64,000 nucleotides of DNA from CAYRVF01 sp964427535. GTDB taxonomy: Bacteria; Chloroflexota; Ktedonobacteria; Ktedonobacterales; JADMIN01. Below the pieces are notes generated by a model. The model was not told where the DNA came from. It made no database searches and saw only the letters and a program-made list of their open reading frames with translations. The stretch spans positions 11,332 through 75,331 of the forward strand of contig CAYRVF010000004.1 in NCBI GenBank assembly GCA_964427535.1. The letters run 5' to 3'. Of this stretch, positions 8,705 to 16,923 are shown piece by piece; within the stretch, counting starts at the first letter, position 1; the number at the start of each line of letters is the position of its first letter. The position numbers were made by a program, and so were the translations under genes.

Positions 8705-9072
8705 GCCGCATCCTCCTTCAGCGTATCAATCGTGCGCTCGGGCACCGGCTTCGTCTTGCGCATCTGCTCGATGCCCATGTAGGCTAGTGCCGCGCCGATG
8801 CCGAGCAGCACGACCGTCACGATGAGGGCCGAGAGCCACAGCGGAAGCGCGTAGGCCAGCGCGATGATGACCGTAGCGACGAGCGCGAGGAATCCCGTAT
8901 AGAGCACCACCGCACCGGCGGTGGCCAGCCCCGCGTCTCGTCCATAGGTCTTGGCCTTCTGCGTCATCTCAGTCCGAGCCAGCGCGAACTCCTGACGTAC
9001 GAGCGTGGTCGTCTCCTTCGTCAACTCTGAGAAGAGCTCCCCCAGGCTGCGTTCGTTATTACGCGTTTGCAT
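8680..9072 (-). CDS. Holin-X-like phage holin family membrane protein, copy 2
   Basis: A 130-residue two-helix membrane protein, paralogue of the one at 6914-7306. The start at 9072 (MQTRNNERSL) has AAAGGAG 12 bases upstream, a somewhat long spacing. Shared landmarks with copy 1 are MQT at the start, LVRQEFALARTEMTQKAK matching LVREEIQLARTELLQKAR, the basic/TM pattern, and the ending KEDAAWIKEQTT. Hydrophobic spans are GLATAGAVVLYTGFLALVAT and LIVTVVLLGIGAALAYMG. It ends 25 nt inside the start of the 412-residue DUF3618 gene. The family name implies holin function but no lysis genes are present; a structural or stress role at the membrane is more likely (inference). Confidence 0.85.
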   Translation of the reverse strand: MQTRNNERSLGELFSELTKETTTLVRQEFALARTEMTQKAKTYGRDAGLATAGAVVLYTGFLALVATVIIALAYALPLWLSALIVTVVLLGIGAALAYMGIEQMRKTKPVPERTIDTLKEDAAWIKEQTT

Positions 9073-9121
9073 AGTCAGAACGACTCCTTTGCGTCTTGCC
9101 AGGTCGGGAGGCGCGCCCCAG

Positions 9122-9889
9122 CTAGGGGAGGCGAACCTCGCGGATCGACTCACCACGCGAGCCAGGATCGTAGACCCCATACGGAGCTCCCTGCCCCTCC
9201 CACTGTGCGGGATGCCCAGTCGTACTCGTGCGCCGCGCGGCGGGCGAGCCTCCCAGGTCCGTCGTGCTGGGGCCGTAGGAGCCGGACGAGTATGGTCTCC
9301 CGCTGGGACCGGCGTCGCTCTGCGAGCTCTTCAGGAAGCGCGCGGCAAACACGCCCAGCGTGAACGCACCCGCCAGAAAGAGCGCGGGCTGGCGACGTGC
9401 GAACCCTTCCGCCTCGCCGACGAGATCCCGCACATCGCGCTCGTGCAGATATCCCGCGGCCCGGTTCACGCGATGTGCAGCCTCGTCCGCCACGCTCGCA
9501 AGCGGCTGGTTATTCTCGTGAAGCTGCTGGCCCAGTGTCGAGATGGCCGAGGCCAGTCCATCGAGACTTTGTGCCGCCTGATCCTTGCGGCTCTCTAGCG
9601 CCGAATTCGCCGACTGCTGCACCTGATGCTTGACCTGCACTGCCGTCTGCTGCGCCTGGTCGATGGCTGGCTGGGCTGTCTGCTGCGCCTGATTCACCAC
9701 GTTCTGCGCGGTGTCCGCAGCCTGGTTTGCCGCCTGCTTTGCCGCGTTCTTGGCCTTGCCGGCTTGTCGCGAAGCGGCAGCCTGAGCGTCGCCGGACTGC
9801 CCGGCGGACGACTCGGATGCGTTCGCATTCTGCGCTGGCATCGACCCAGTCGGCTCCTCGTCGCCGTAATACGGTTCGCCCGTGACCAC
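9122..9889 (-). CDS. Ala/Gln-rich helical protein with one membrane segment, first gene of the cluster
   Basis: The GTG at 9889 (VVTGEPYYGDEEP) is chosen because AAGGAG lies seven bases upstream; the longer ATG start at 9946 has none. The 255-residue product has a polar N-terminus, then a long helix of Ala/Gln/Lys blocks (QAGKAKNAAKQAANQAADTA and similar) with 11-residue-like spacing. A segment SLDGLASAISTLGQQLHE comes next, then a RDLVGEAEGFARRQPALF plus LAGAFTLGVFAARFL motif that looks like a membrane hairpin or single span, and a disordered Ser/Gly tail. The same QPALFLAG-type motif occurs in other uncharacterised Chloroflexota and Actinobacteria proteins. It is 49 bases ahead of the second holin-like gene and probably leads the five-gene operon. 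Confidence 0.8.
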   Translation of the reverse strand: MVTGEPYYGDEEPTGSMPAQNANASESSAGQSGDAQAAASRQAGKAKNAAKQAANQAADTAQNVVNQAQQTAQPAIDQAQQTAVQVKHQVQQSANSALESRKDQAAQSLDGLASAISTLGQQLHENNQPLASVADEAAHRVNRAAGYLHERDVRDLVGEAEGFARRQPALFLAGAFTLGVFAARFLKSSQSDAGPSGRPYSSGSYGPSTTDLGGSPAARRTSTTGHPAQWEGQGAPYGVYDPGSRGESIREVRLP

Positions 9890-10446
9890 TGGGATACTCC
9901 TTCCACAGTCATCGATTGATGACGAGTCCTCATGACCCGCTGCCACTCATGTGAACGGAGGCAAAGGGCCGATCGCATGTGCCAGGGGGAATGCAAGTCA
10001 TGTGCCACGCATGCGAGCGATATCACGCCCCAATCGCGGCCACAGATGAAGCGCAGACGCTCGCCGGATGGAGGACTCCTGGCGAGCGGTTCGGCCAATT
10101 GGGTGAGCGGGAGTGAGCGAGCATAACGAATGTGCGTTCGCGGCGTTATATTTTGGATGAAACACGTGCAGCACGCATGCATGCGGCCACCATCTCAGCC
10201 AGGGGATGGCGCGGGCGGTGGCGAGTGCCTGTGTCTGCCGGGGTCCTAGAGAAAGGGAGGCGTAGGCAAGACAGGCTCTGAGACAGTGACCTCTTTCCGC
10301 AATCGGGCTGCTACGAGAAGAGCGCGCTCTTCCGGATCTTGAACGCCGCGTCCCATGAACGATATCCAGCGGCGACAGACCCGGCGGCACGCTCGCACGC
10401 ACCGGCTGGCGGTCACGGGTGATCTCCAGTCGATCAGGAGGAATGC
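9890..10446. other. Intergenic region between divergent genes
   Basis: About 560 bases separating the helix-rich cluster (leftward) from the secreted S53 peptidase (rightward). The right end holds the AGGAGG ribosome binding site at 10437-10442. It should contain both promoters, but I find no convincing paired -35/-10 elements. No gene, repeat or RNA is recognised here. Confidence 0.5.
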
Positions 10447-12024
10447 ATGAGCCGATTCTTCAGGCAGAAGGCGGTCCGTCGCATGGCGCCGGTCGCCATT
10501 CTCGCTCTGGCCGCGATCCTCGTCTGGACGCCGATCCTCAGCACTTCGTTCGTCAAGGCAACGCCAAAGACGGCCAGCCAGGCTGTGACGCCGAACATCA
10601 GCGACTGGGTCTATTTGTCGGCGGACGGTAAGCCGCCAAGTGAGGCCGCATGTAACGCGGTCGGCCGTCGGTGCTTCAACCCGACGTCGATGGCGAACTC
10701 GTACGACTACGCTGTCTTGCATTCAATGGGCAACCAGGGGCAAGGCAAGACGATCGCGATCATCGACTCGTTCGGCAGCGACACCATCCGCAACGACCTG
10801 TACACGTTCGACCAGGCGTTCGGGCTGCCGAATCCCTGCGGCGCGGCCGCTGGGCTCCCCTCCACGCCCGACAACAACTGCGCGTCGACAGTCTCGCCCC
10901 GGTTCGATATCGTCTCGTTCCAGGGCTCGCCGTCTCCGACGCCCCCGCCGCCCAATAACGGCACTGGCATCGAGAACCACAACCTGTGGTCGCTCGAGGT
11001 CTCGCTCGACGTGGAGTGGGCACACGCGACGGCGCCACTCGCCAACATCATGCTGGTGACCACCCCGACCGCCGAGACGCTGGGCGTGCAGGGCTTCCAG
11101 CAGATGATGAACGCCGAGCAGTATATCGCCGATAACCACCTGGCCGACGTCATCACGCAGAGCTTCGGCGCTGGCGAGGGGTCATTCCACAACGGGCTTG
11201 CCTCGCTCAAGCAGCTGCGGCAGGCCTTCGTGGACGCGCAGGCCAACAACATCACCGTCTTCGCCTCGTCAGGTGATGGTGGCTCGACCAACGCCTACAA
11301 AGAGCCAGTCAAGAACCCGGGCAACATTCCGTATCCGAGCGTGATCTGGCCCGCCTCCGATCCGCTGGTGACCTCCGTTGGCGGCACCTATCTCTGCACC
11401 GACGCCACGACGGGTACCACCACCGATACCGTCTCACCGCCAGTTAACTGCCAGCCAGGCGCGAACCCCGGCCTGCAGCGTGAGACCGGATGGGTCGCCT
11501 CAGGCGGCGGCTACAGCATCTACTTCTCGCGGCCAGACTACCAGAACGTGCTACCCGCGGGCAGCAGCTATGTTGGGAGCTCGCCTGGTGCCCCCGGCCC
11601 GAACAACAACATGCGCGGCGTGCCTGACGTCGCCTATCAGGCGAGCTCGAGGACGGGCGTGCTCGTTTACGACACGGAGCCGCAGACGAACAACCAAGCC
11701 GGCACGGGCTGTGGCGGCGCGAATCCCTGCAGCGCGGGCTGGTACGTCGTCGGCGGCACGAGCGCGGCGTCCCCGCAGTGGGCGGGCCTGATCGCGATGG
11801 CCGACCAGATGGCCGGGCGCGACCTCGGCTTCATCAACCCGGCGCTCTACCAGATCGCGAATAGCGGCAACTACGGGAAAGACTTCTTCGACGTCACACA
11901 GAACTGCAACCAGACGACGTCGATTCCCGGCTGGTGCGCGTCGAAGGGGTGGGATGCGGTGACTGGCCTCGGCACACCCGATGCTGCCCACCTGATTCCC
12001 GACCTGATCGCCGCCACCCACTAG
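10447..12024 (+). CDS. Secreted sedolisin-family (S53) peptidase without a propeptide domain
   Basis: A 525-residue protein with an N-terminal signal or anchor (basic start, MAPVAILALAAILVWTPIL at 13-31), then directly the S53 catalytic domain from about residue 90. Catalytic residues are visible as Glu184 and Asp188 in WSLEVSLDVEWAH, oxyanion Asp277 in ASSGDGGS, and Ser439 in VGGTSAASPQ. The calcium-loop equivalent GWDAVTGLGTPDA lies near the C-terminus. Several Cys residues (for example in PNPCGAA, CGGANPCSAG and NCNQ) fit an extracytoplasmic, disulfide-bonded protein. The activation domain that precedes S53 domains in kumamolisin is missing, so maturation must differ. The ribosome binding site is AGGAGG five bases before ATG. 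Substrate unknown. Confidence 0.92.
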   Translation: MSRFFRQKAVRRMAPVAILALAAILVWTPILSTSFVKATPKTASQAVTPNISDWVYLSADGKPPSEAACNAVGRRCFNPTSMANSYDYAVLHSMGNQGQGKTIAIIDSFGSDTIRNDLYTFDQAFGLPNPCGAAAGLPSTPDNNCASTVSPRFDIVSFQGSPSPTPPPPNNGTGIENHNLWSLEVSLDVEWAHATAPLANIMLVTTPTAETLGVQGFQQMMNAEQYIADNHLADVITQSFGAGEGSFHNGLASLKQLRQAFVDAQANNITVFASSGDGGSTNAYKEPVKNPGNIPYPSVIWPASDPLVTSVGGTYLCTDATTGTTTDTVSPPVNCQPGANPGLQRETGWVASGGGYSIYFSRPDYQNVLPAGSSYVGSSPGAPGPNNNMRGVPDVAYQASSRTGVLVYDTEPQTNNQAGTGCGGANPCSAGWYVVGGTSAASPQWAGLIAMADQMAGRDLGFINPALYQIANSGNYGKDFFDVTQNCNQTTSIPGWCASKGWDAVTGLGTPDAAHLIPDLIAATH

Positions 12025-12049
12025 CGTTCACATCGCTTCAACACATCAG

Positions 12050-12075
12050 GCCCTCCTTCGGCTATGAAGGAGGGC
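12050..12075 (+). terminator. Hairpin downstream of the S53 peptidase
   Basis: GCCCTCCTT at 12050-12058 pairs perfectly with AAGGAGGGC at 12067-12075 around an 8-base loop, 25 bases after the peptidase stop codon. There is no T run. The rest of the 12025-12348 gap holds no feature I can support. Confidence 0.55.
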
Positions 12076-12348
12076 AACACGGACGAGACCCCTGTCGGAC
12101 GACGACGCACGCGGGCGCCGCCATTCGGCAGGGGTCTTGTGGTGTCCGGTGAACGTGACGCCGTGACAGGCGGAGGAGCGACACCGGCACCGCATGGAAC
12201 GATGCTGAGGGGAAGCAAGGCGCGGCGGCCGGTGGGCACTGCTGGGGCAGCGAAGCGGCACGCCGCGCAAGGAGAACGCGAACACCGCCGTTGGGGTGGC
12301 CGTGCGGAGCACATGCCCGAACGGGCGGCGGATCACGCTGTCGTGCGG

Positions 12349-12558
12349 TCAGCGAGTGGGCATCTGGCTGGTGGCGGGAACCTCGTCTTTGAGCATAGAT
12401 CGTATCTCGTCGCGGAGCTCTGGGGTATCCGCATCGCCGTGGACGGAGATCGCGTGTTCCGATGCCGCCCGTACTACTTCGTCTTCCTCACCAGAGATCA
12501 TGAGCGTGCAGCCTACTTCGTTAGGCAGCGTGCGGCAGTCGACGACTTTTCGTGCCAT
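12349..12558 (-). CDS. DUF1059 small protein
   Basis: A 69-residue protein matching the DUF1059 pattern: MARKVVDCRTLPNEVGCTLM with two spaced cysteines, then GEEDEVVRAASEHAISVHG and a C-terminal helix PELRDEIRSMLKDE. The start at 12558 has AGGAGGT six bases upstream, and the longer frame ahead of it is non-coding in character. The family is described as possible small metal-binding proteins; here Cys8, Cys17 and two His residues could bind a metal, which is inference. It stands alone between two plus-strand genes. The 325 bases between it and the next gene (12559-12883) contain only that gene's ribosome binding site. Confidence 0.88.
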   Translation of the reverse strand: MARKVVDCRTLPNEVGCTLMISGEEDEVVRAASEHAISVHGDADTPELRDEIRSMLKDEVPATSQMPTR

Positions 12559-12883
12559 GAGCCCACCTCCTACGGCGGGTGCTCTCCGCGCCAGCCGGTC
12601 TGGCGACGGGGGGAGCCAGACAACGTCGATTATCCCCAGCCTGTGCCCACGGCCAGAGCATCGCACATTCATGACGGCGCGACAAGCAACATGGCGCTCG
12701 TGAGTGCGCGCGGACACGCACACAGGCGCCATGCGTGCCGCACCGAGCGATTGGCAGCGGGGCGTACACTAGAAACAGACAGCGGGTATTGATGCCATCC
12801 GCGTGTGCGCTGAGACCCTGCCCGACCCGCTGATACCAAAGGTGATGTGTTGTGCAGAGTCGTTCCGGACAAAGGAGCGCACG

Positions 12884-14269
12884 ATGGATCAGCCGGTCTC
12901 GCTCAGCAGTCCAGGTATCCAACAGATGCACTACCTGCCCGCCATCCGCGCCGCCGCTACTGATCCGCGTCAGCTTGAGGAGCTCTACCAGTCCTCGCGT
13001 GCCGCCCGCGCCGCCGGGCAGTTCGCCATGGATATGCATCGCGCCTATGAGGAAACGCCGGAGAACGTCCTCTTCGCCGCCTGGCATTATCGTCTGGAAC
13101 ACGAGCGGCAGAGCGCGCCGCACGCCTATCTGAGTCAGCACTGGCGTCTGGCCGTGACATTGAGCGCGGCGCTCGCTCTCGCGTACTGGTTGCTCTCTGA
13201 CCCGCGTTACGTGATCGCGGGTGTGCCGGTGCTGGCGGTCGTCTGGTCGCCACTGGCCGCGGTCGCGCTGATGGCCTTTCTGGTCGTCACAAGCAGGCGG
13301 GGCGTGCTGCGAGCCATCGCGCTGGGGCTTGGTCTGATCGCGCTCACCGCGTATGGCATCGCCCTCACCCACGCAGCGGCGACGTCCGCGCCGCAGACTG
13401 GCGGACCCGGTCCACAAAGTCCGCAACAGACGTACATCATGCTGATGGCGCTGCATCTGCCGCTGCTCTCCGCCGCGGCGGTCGCGCTGACGCTGCTGGG
13501 GTTGCGCTCGACGGCTGAGGACCGCTTCGCCTTCCTGACGAAGGCATATGAGACGATCGGCACGGCGGGCATCGCGAGCATCGTCGGCGGCATCTTCGTC
13601 GGCCTGACAATCGGCATCTTCCAGGCGCTCAACATCACGCTCGCCGATGGCATCGTGCGGCTGCTGGTGCTCGGCGGCGCGGGGCTGATTCCCGTGCTGG
13701 CAGTGGCAACTATCTACGACCCAGCGCTTCCGCCCACCGAGCAAGACTTCCGGCGGGGCCTCGGCACGCTTCTGACGACACTGTTGCGGGCGCTGCTGCC
13801 GCTCTCGATCGTCGTGCTGGTAGCGTACGTCGCGGTAATCCCGGCCAACTTCGCGCAGCCCTTCACCAACCGCGACACGCTCATCGTCTATAACGCGCTG
13901 CTGTTTGCGATTCTCGGCCTGCTCGTCGGCGTCACCCCAGTCCGCGCGGACGACGTATCAGGACGGCTGCTGCGCTGGCTGCGTGCGGGCATCCTGGCTC
14001 TCGCCGTGCTGGTGGTGCTCATCAGCCTGTATGCGCTGGCGGCCACGCTCTACCGCACCAGCCAGGGCCAGTTGACGATGAACCGCCTCACGATTCTCGG
14101 CTGGAACGTGATCAACATCGCCGTGCTTGCCACGGTGCTCGTCTGGCAGGCGCGCTCCCGTGAGGGTGGCTGGCTGCGCGGCATGCAGATGGCGTTTAGC
14201 GTCGGCATGCTGCTCTATGTCGTGTGGGCGGCCTTCGTCGTGCTCGCTCTGCCGTGGCTCTTCGCCTGA
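12884..14269 (+). CDS. Polytopic membrane protein of unknown function
   Basis: The ATG at 12884 is preceded by AAAGGAG at 12871-12877, giving 461 residues. An N-terminal soluble segment of about 85 residues (with ARAAGQFAMDMHRAYEETPE) is followed by about eleven hydrophobic spans from residue 86 to the end, separated by short basic or polar loops. One loop carries LPPTEQDFRRGLGTLL. No catalytic motif is visible, and I cannot assign a transporter or enzyme family with confidence. It is followed 120 bases later by the YifB gene but the gap carries its own -10-like TATACT (14290-14295), so they may be separate transcripts. Confidence 0.8.
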   Translation: MDQPVSLSSPGIQQMHYLPAIRAAATDPRQLEELYQSSRAARAAGQFAMDMHRAYEETPENVLFAAWHYRLEHERQSAPHAYLSQHWRLAVTLSAALALAYWLLSDPRYVIAGVPVLAVVWSPLAAVALMAFLVVTSRRGVLRAIALGLGLIALTAYGIALTHAAATSAPQTGGPGPQSPQQTYIMLMALHLPLLSAAAVALTLLGLRSTAEDRFAFLTKAYETIGTAGIASIVGGIFVGLTIGIFQALNITLADGIVRLLVLGGAGLIPVLAVATIYDPALPPTEQDFRRGLGTLLTTLLRALLPLSIVVLVAYVAVIPANFAQPFTNRDTLIVYNALLFAILGLLVGVTPVRADDVSGRLLRWLRAGILALAVLVVLISLYALAATLYRTSQGQLTMNRLTILGWNVINIAVLATVLVWQARSREGGWLRGMQMAFSVGMLLYVVWAAFVVLALPWLFA

Positions 14270-14389
14270 GAATCGTCGTGCGCTTGGTGTATACTGGACG
14301 CGCGGCACACCCACACCGGCTGACGAGAGCTGCTGCAGCCGCGAGGTGAGCGATCCAGGGCACCATGCGAGGGCGAGGAGGGGCGAGGG

Positions 14390-15949
14390 ATGCTGGCGAA
14401 GGCGTGTAGCTGCGCGGTGATCGGGCTGGAGGGCGCGCTCGTCGAGGTTGAGGTGGATATCGGGCAGGGGCTTCCCGCGTTCAGCATCGTCGGCCTGCCC
14501 GATGCCGCCGTGACCGAGGCCAAGGAGCGCGTGCGCGCGGCCATCAAGAACAGCGGTGGCATCTTTCCGCTGCGGCGCATCACCGTCAACCTCGCACCCG
14601 CCGACCTGCGCAAGGCTGGCCCTGCCTACGACCTGCCCATCGCCGTCGCTATCCTGATGGCCTCCGATCAGGTGCCGCCACTCGACGCGGCAGGGTCCGT
14701 CGGCGGCGTGGAGGACGCGCTCTTCCTCGGCGAGTTGAGCCTCGATGGCAGCCTGCGGCACACGCATGGCATCCTGCCGATGGTTGCGCTCGCCCGCGAA
14801 CGGCACGTCGAGACCGTCTTCGTGCCCGCCGTCGATGCGGCCGAAGCGGCGCTGGTGGATGCCGTCACGGTCTACCCCGTGGAGCATCTGACGCAACTCA
14901 TGGCGCATCTGCGCGGCGAGCAGCGTATCGCGCTGTATGTCCCAGACCCGCTCCTGCTCGCACCCGACGACAACGACAGTACGTTTGTGGCCGACTTCGC
15001 CGCCGTGCGCGGGCAGGAGCACGTCAAACGTGCGCTGGAGGTCGCAGCGAGCGGCAATCATAACGCCCTGCTCTCTGGCCCTCCCGGCTCGGGCAAGACG
15101 CTGCTCGCGCGGACGATGCCCTCGATTCTGCCAGGACTCACCCTCGACGAAGCGCTCGACGTCACGAAGATCTACAGCGTCGGCGGGATGCTCGCCGCAG
15201 ATCAGCCGCTCGTCACGCGGCGTCCGTTTCGCGCGCCGCACCACACCATCAGCCACGCCGGTCTCGTCGGCGGCGGGCGCTCGCCCCGGCCCGGCGAGAT
15301 CACGCTGGCGCATCGCGGTGTGCTCTTCCTCGACGAGCTCCCCGAGTTCGGGCAGTCCGTGTTGGAGGTGCTGCGCCAGCCGCTCGAAGACCACATCGTC
15401 ACCATCTCGCGGGCGCAGGGCACGGTGACGTTCCCCGCCAACTTCATGCTGATCGGCGCGATGAATCCGTGCCCGTGCGGCTACGCCGGAGACCCGACGC
15501 GGGAATGCACCTGCTCTCCCTCGACCATCGCGCGTTACCAGAAGCGCCTCTCGGGGCCGCTGCTCGACCGCATCGACATCCACGTCGAGGTGCCGCGAGT
15601 GGAGTACGAGAAGCTGACCGACCGTCGCGACGGTGAGTCGTCAGCGACCGTGCGGGCGCGGGTGCGGGCGGCGCGCGAGGTGCAGGCGCGGCGTTTCGCT
15701 GGGCATGCGCATGTGACGTGCAACGCCGAGATGGGGCCCGCCGAAGTGCGCGCCTTCTGCGAGGTCGAGCCCGCCGCGCAGCCGCTGCTCAAAGCGGCGA
15801 CCCAACGCCTGCAGCTTTCGGCGCGCAGCTTCCACCGCGTGCTCAAGCTGGCGCGCACCATCGCCGATCTCGCCGGCGCGGAGACCATCGCCGCGCCGCA
15901 TATCGCCGAGGCGCTGCAATACCGTCCCCGGCTGGGTGAGCTGGGATAG
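14390..15949 (+). CDS. YifB/ComM family Mg-chelatase-like AAA ATPase
   Basis: A 519-residue member of the ComM family, hexameric AAA+ helicases that promote branch migration during DNA uptake and recombination. The N-terminal ChlI-like domain (residues 1-165) begins with the typical AFSIVGLPDAAVTEAKERVR. The AAA core shows Walker A GPPGSGKTLLART, the PHHTISHAGLVGGG segment, and Walker B GVLFLDELPEF. A Mg_chelatase C-terminal domain carries NPCPCGY with its partner cysteines in RECTCS and the RLSGPLLDRIDIHVEVPRV motif. Length matches the family. The start has AGGAGGGG seven to ten bases upstream. It is usually involved in natural transformation; no other competence gene is in the window. Confidence 0.95.
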   Translation: MLAKACSCAVIGLEGALVEVEVDIGQGLPAFSIVGLPDAAVTEAKERVRAAIKNSGGIFPLRRITVNLAPADLRKAGPAYDLPIAVAILMASDQVPPLDAAGSVGGVEDALFLGELSLDGSLRHTHGILPMVALARERHVETVFVPAVDAAEAALVDAVTVYPVEHLTQLMAHLRGEQRIALYVPDPLLLAPDDNDSTFVADFAAVRGQEHVKRALEVAASGNHNALLSGPPGSGKTLLARTMPSILPGLTLDEALDVTKIYSVGGMLAADQPLVTRRPFRAPHHTISHAGLVGGGRSPRPGEITLAHRGVLFLDELPEFGQSVLEVLRQPLEDHIVTISRAQGTVTFPANFMLIGAMNPCPCGYAGDPTRECTCSPSTIARYQKRLSGPLLDRIDIHVEVPRVEYEKLTDRRDGESSATVRARVRAAREVQARRFAGHAHVTCNAEMGPAEVRAFCEVEPAAQPLLKAATQRLQLSARSFHRVLKLARTIADLAGAETIAAPHIAEALQYRPRLGELG

Positions 15950-15994
15950 GTGTGAAGCTTGTCGATATCACAGTCTAAAGGCAGGCACAGACCC

Positions 15995-16882
15995 ATGAGC
16001 GAGCGCGAACAGCAGTATTGGGCTCTGGTGTGCAACCCTGACTACTACCGCATCTACGACGCCATGAAAGAAGTCAAGTTTGACAACTGGCAGACAAACA
16101 GTTACTCACCGAGAGCGGGAGATCGCGCCCTCATTTGGAAGGCCATAGGCAACCGCGACAGAACCAGTAAGCGCGGATTCATTGCGATAGCAGAGATCAT
16201 AAGCGATCCTGCCGAGATGCTTGACCTCCATCCTGAGTACCAAACCTTCACGTCGCCTGAGCCGCCAGAACCGACTCGAATGGTCATGATTCACTACAAA
16301 GGCTTGTTGGACAAGCCCCTCTGGCTAGATGATCAGCGCTCCGATGACGAAACATCGCTTCTGCGCTCACTCTTGCTCGTGCAAACGAATGCTCGGGGAT
16401 CATGCTTTCCAATCCAGAGAGCGCAATGGGACAAGCTGATGACCATTGTGCATCCCAGGATGGATGCCACACCACAGGAGCGGATAAGCCCTATAGACAC
16501 CCAAGTGCGGCGTGCCATCGAGCTACGTGCTGTGCAGGTGTCAACGGAATACTATCGTGCGAGTGGATGGCACGTCGAAGACACGTCGATGCAGCAATCG
16601 TATGATCTGCGATGCACATATCCGAATAAGCCAGAGCTTCACGTGGAGGTGAAGGGAACTACAGGAACTGGCGAACAGGTCATCCTCACAACCAACGAGG
16701 TAGAGCATGCGCGACGGCAACATCCCAATGTGGCGCTCGCCATCGTCTCGCATATTCAGGTTACGATAGACGAAAAGCGAGTACCATGGGCAAGTGGCGG
16801 CGAACTACGCGTGCTCGAACCTTGGACGATAGATGAGGGCAAGCTGACCGTGACACAGTATACGTACGACGTGCCGTCGTAA
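15995..16882 (+). CDS. EVE domain fused to a PD-(D/E)XK (DUF3883-like) nuclease: candidate modification-dependent restriction enzyme
   Basis: A 295-residue two-domain protein. Residues 6-150 look like an EVE domain, a YTH/PUA-like reader of modified bases, from the start QQYWALVCNPDYYRI, the W32 and SYSPRAGDRALIWKA region, and GFIAIAEIISDP. Residues 172-265 look like a DUF3883-type nuclease domain: the helix VSTEYYRASGW, the core SYDLRC and ELHVEVKGT with Asp204, Glu218 and Lys220 forming the PD-(D/E)XK signature, and the helix LTTNEVEHAR. Known EVE fusions act against phage DNA with modified bases; cleavage here is inferred. A TTG at 15959 is an earlier possible start. GC is clearly lower than both neighbours, pointing to horizontal transfer. 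No methyltransferase gene is nearby, as expected for a type IV enzyme. Confidence 0.8.
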   Translation: MSEREQQYWALVCNPDYYRIYDAMKEVKFDNWQTNSYSPRAGDRALIWKAIGNRDRTSKRGFIAIAEIISDPAEMLDLHPEYQTFTSPEPPEPTRMVMIHYKGLLDKPLWLDDQRSDDETSLLRSLLLVQTNARGSCFPIQRAQWDKLMTIVHPRMDATPQERISPIDTQVRRAIELRAVQVSTEYYRASGWHVEDTSMQQSYDLRCTYPNKPELHVEVKGTTGTGEQVILTTNEVEHARRQHPNVALAIVSHIQVTIDEKRVPWASGGELRVLEPWTIDEGKLTVTQYTYDVPS

Positions 16883-16923
16883 GCCGCGATGAGCGTATCA
16901 CAGCGACTGGCGGCCGAGTCCTA

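Noticed and set aside
6914..9072. Prophage lysis cassette
   Set aside because: The proteins are holin-superfamily by name only; there is no endolysin, spanin or structural phage gene nearby, and the genes are duplicated with DUF3618 partners.
13958..15583. Minus-strand frame of 541 codons opposite YifB
   Set aside because: Arg/Gln/His-rich composition without any motif; shadow of the ComM-family gene.
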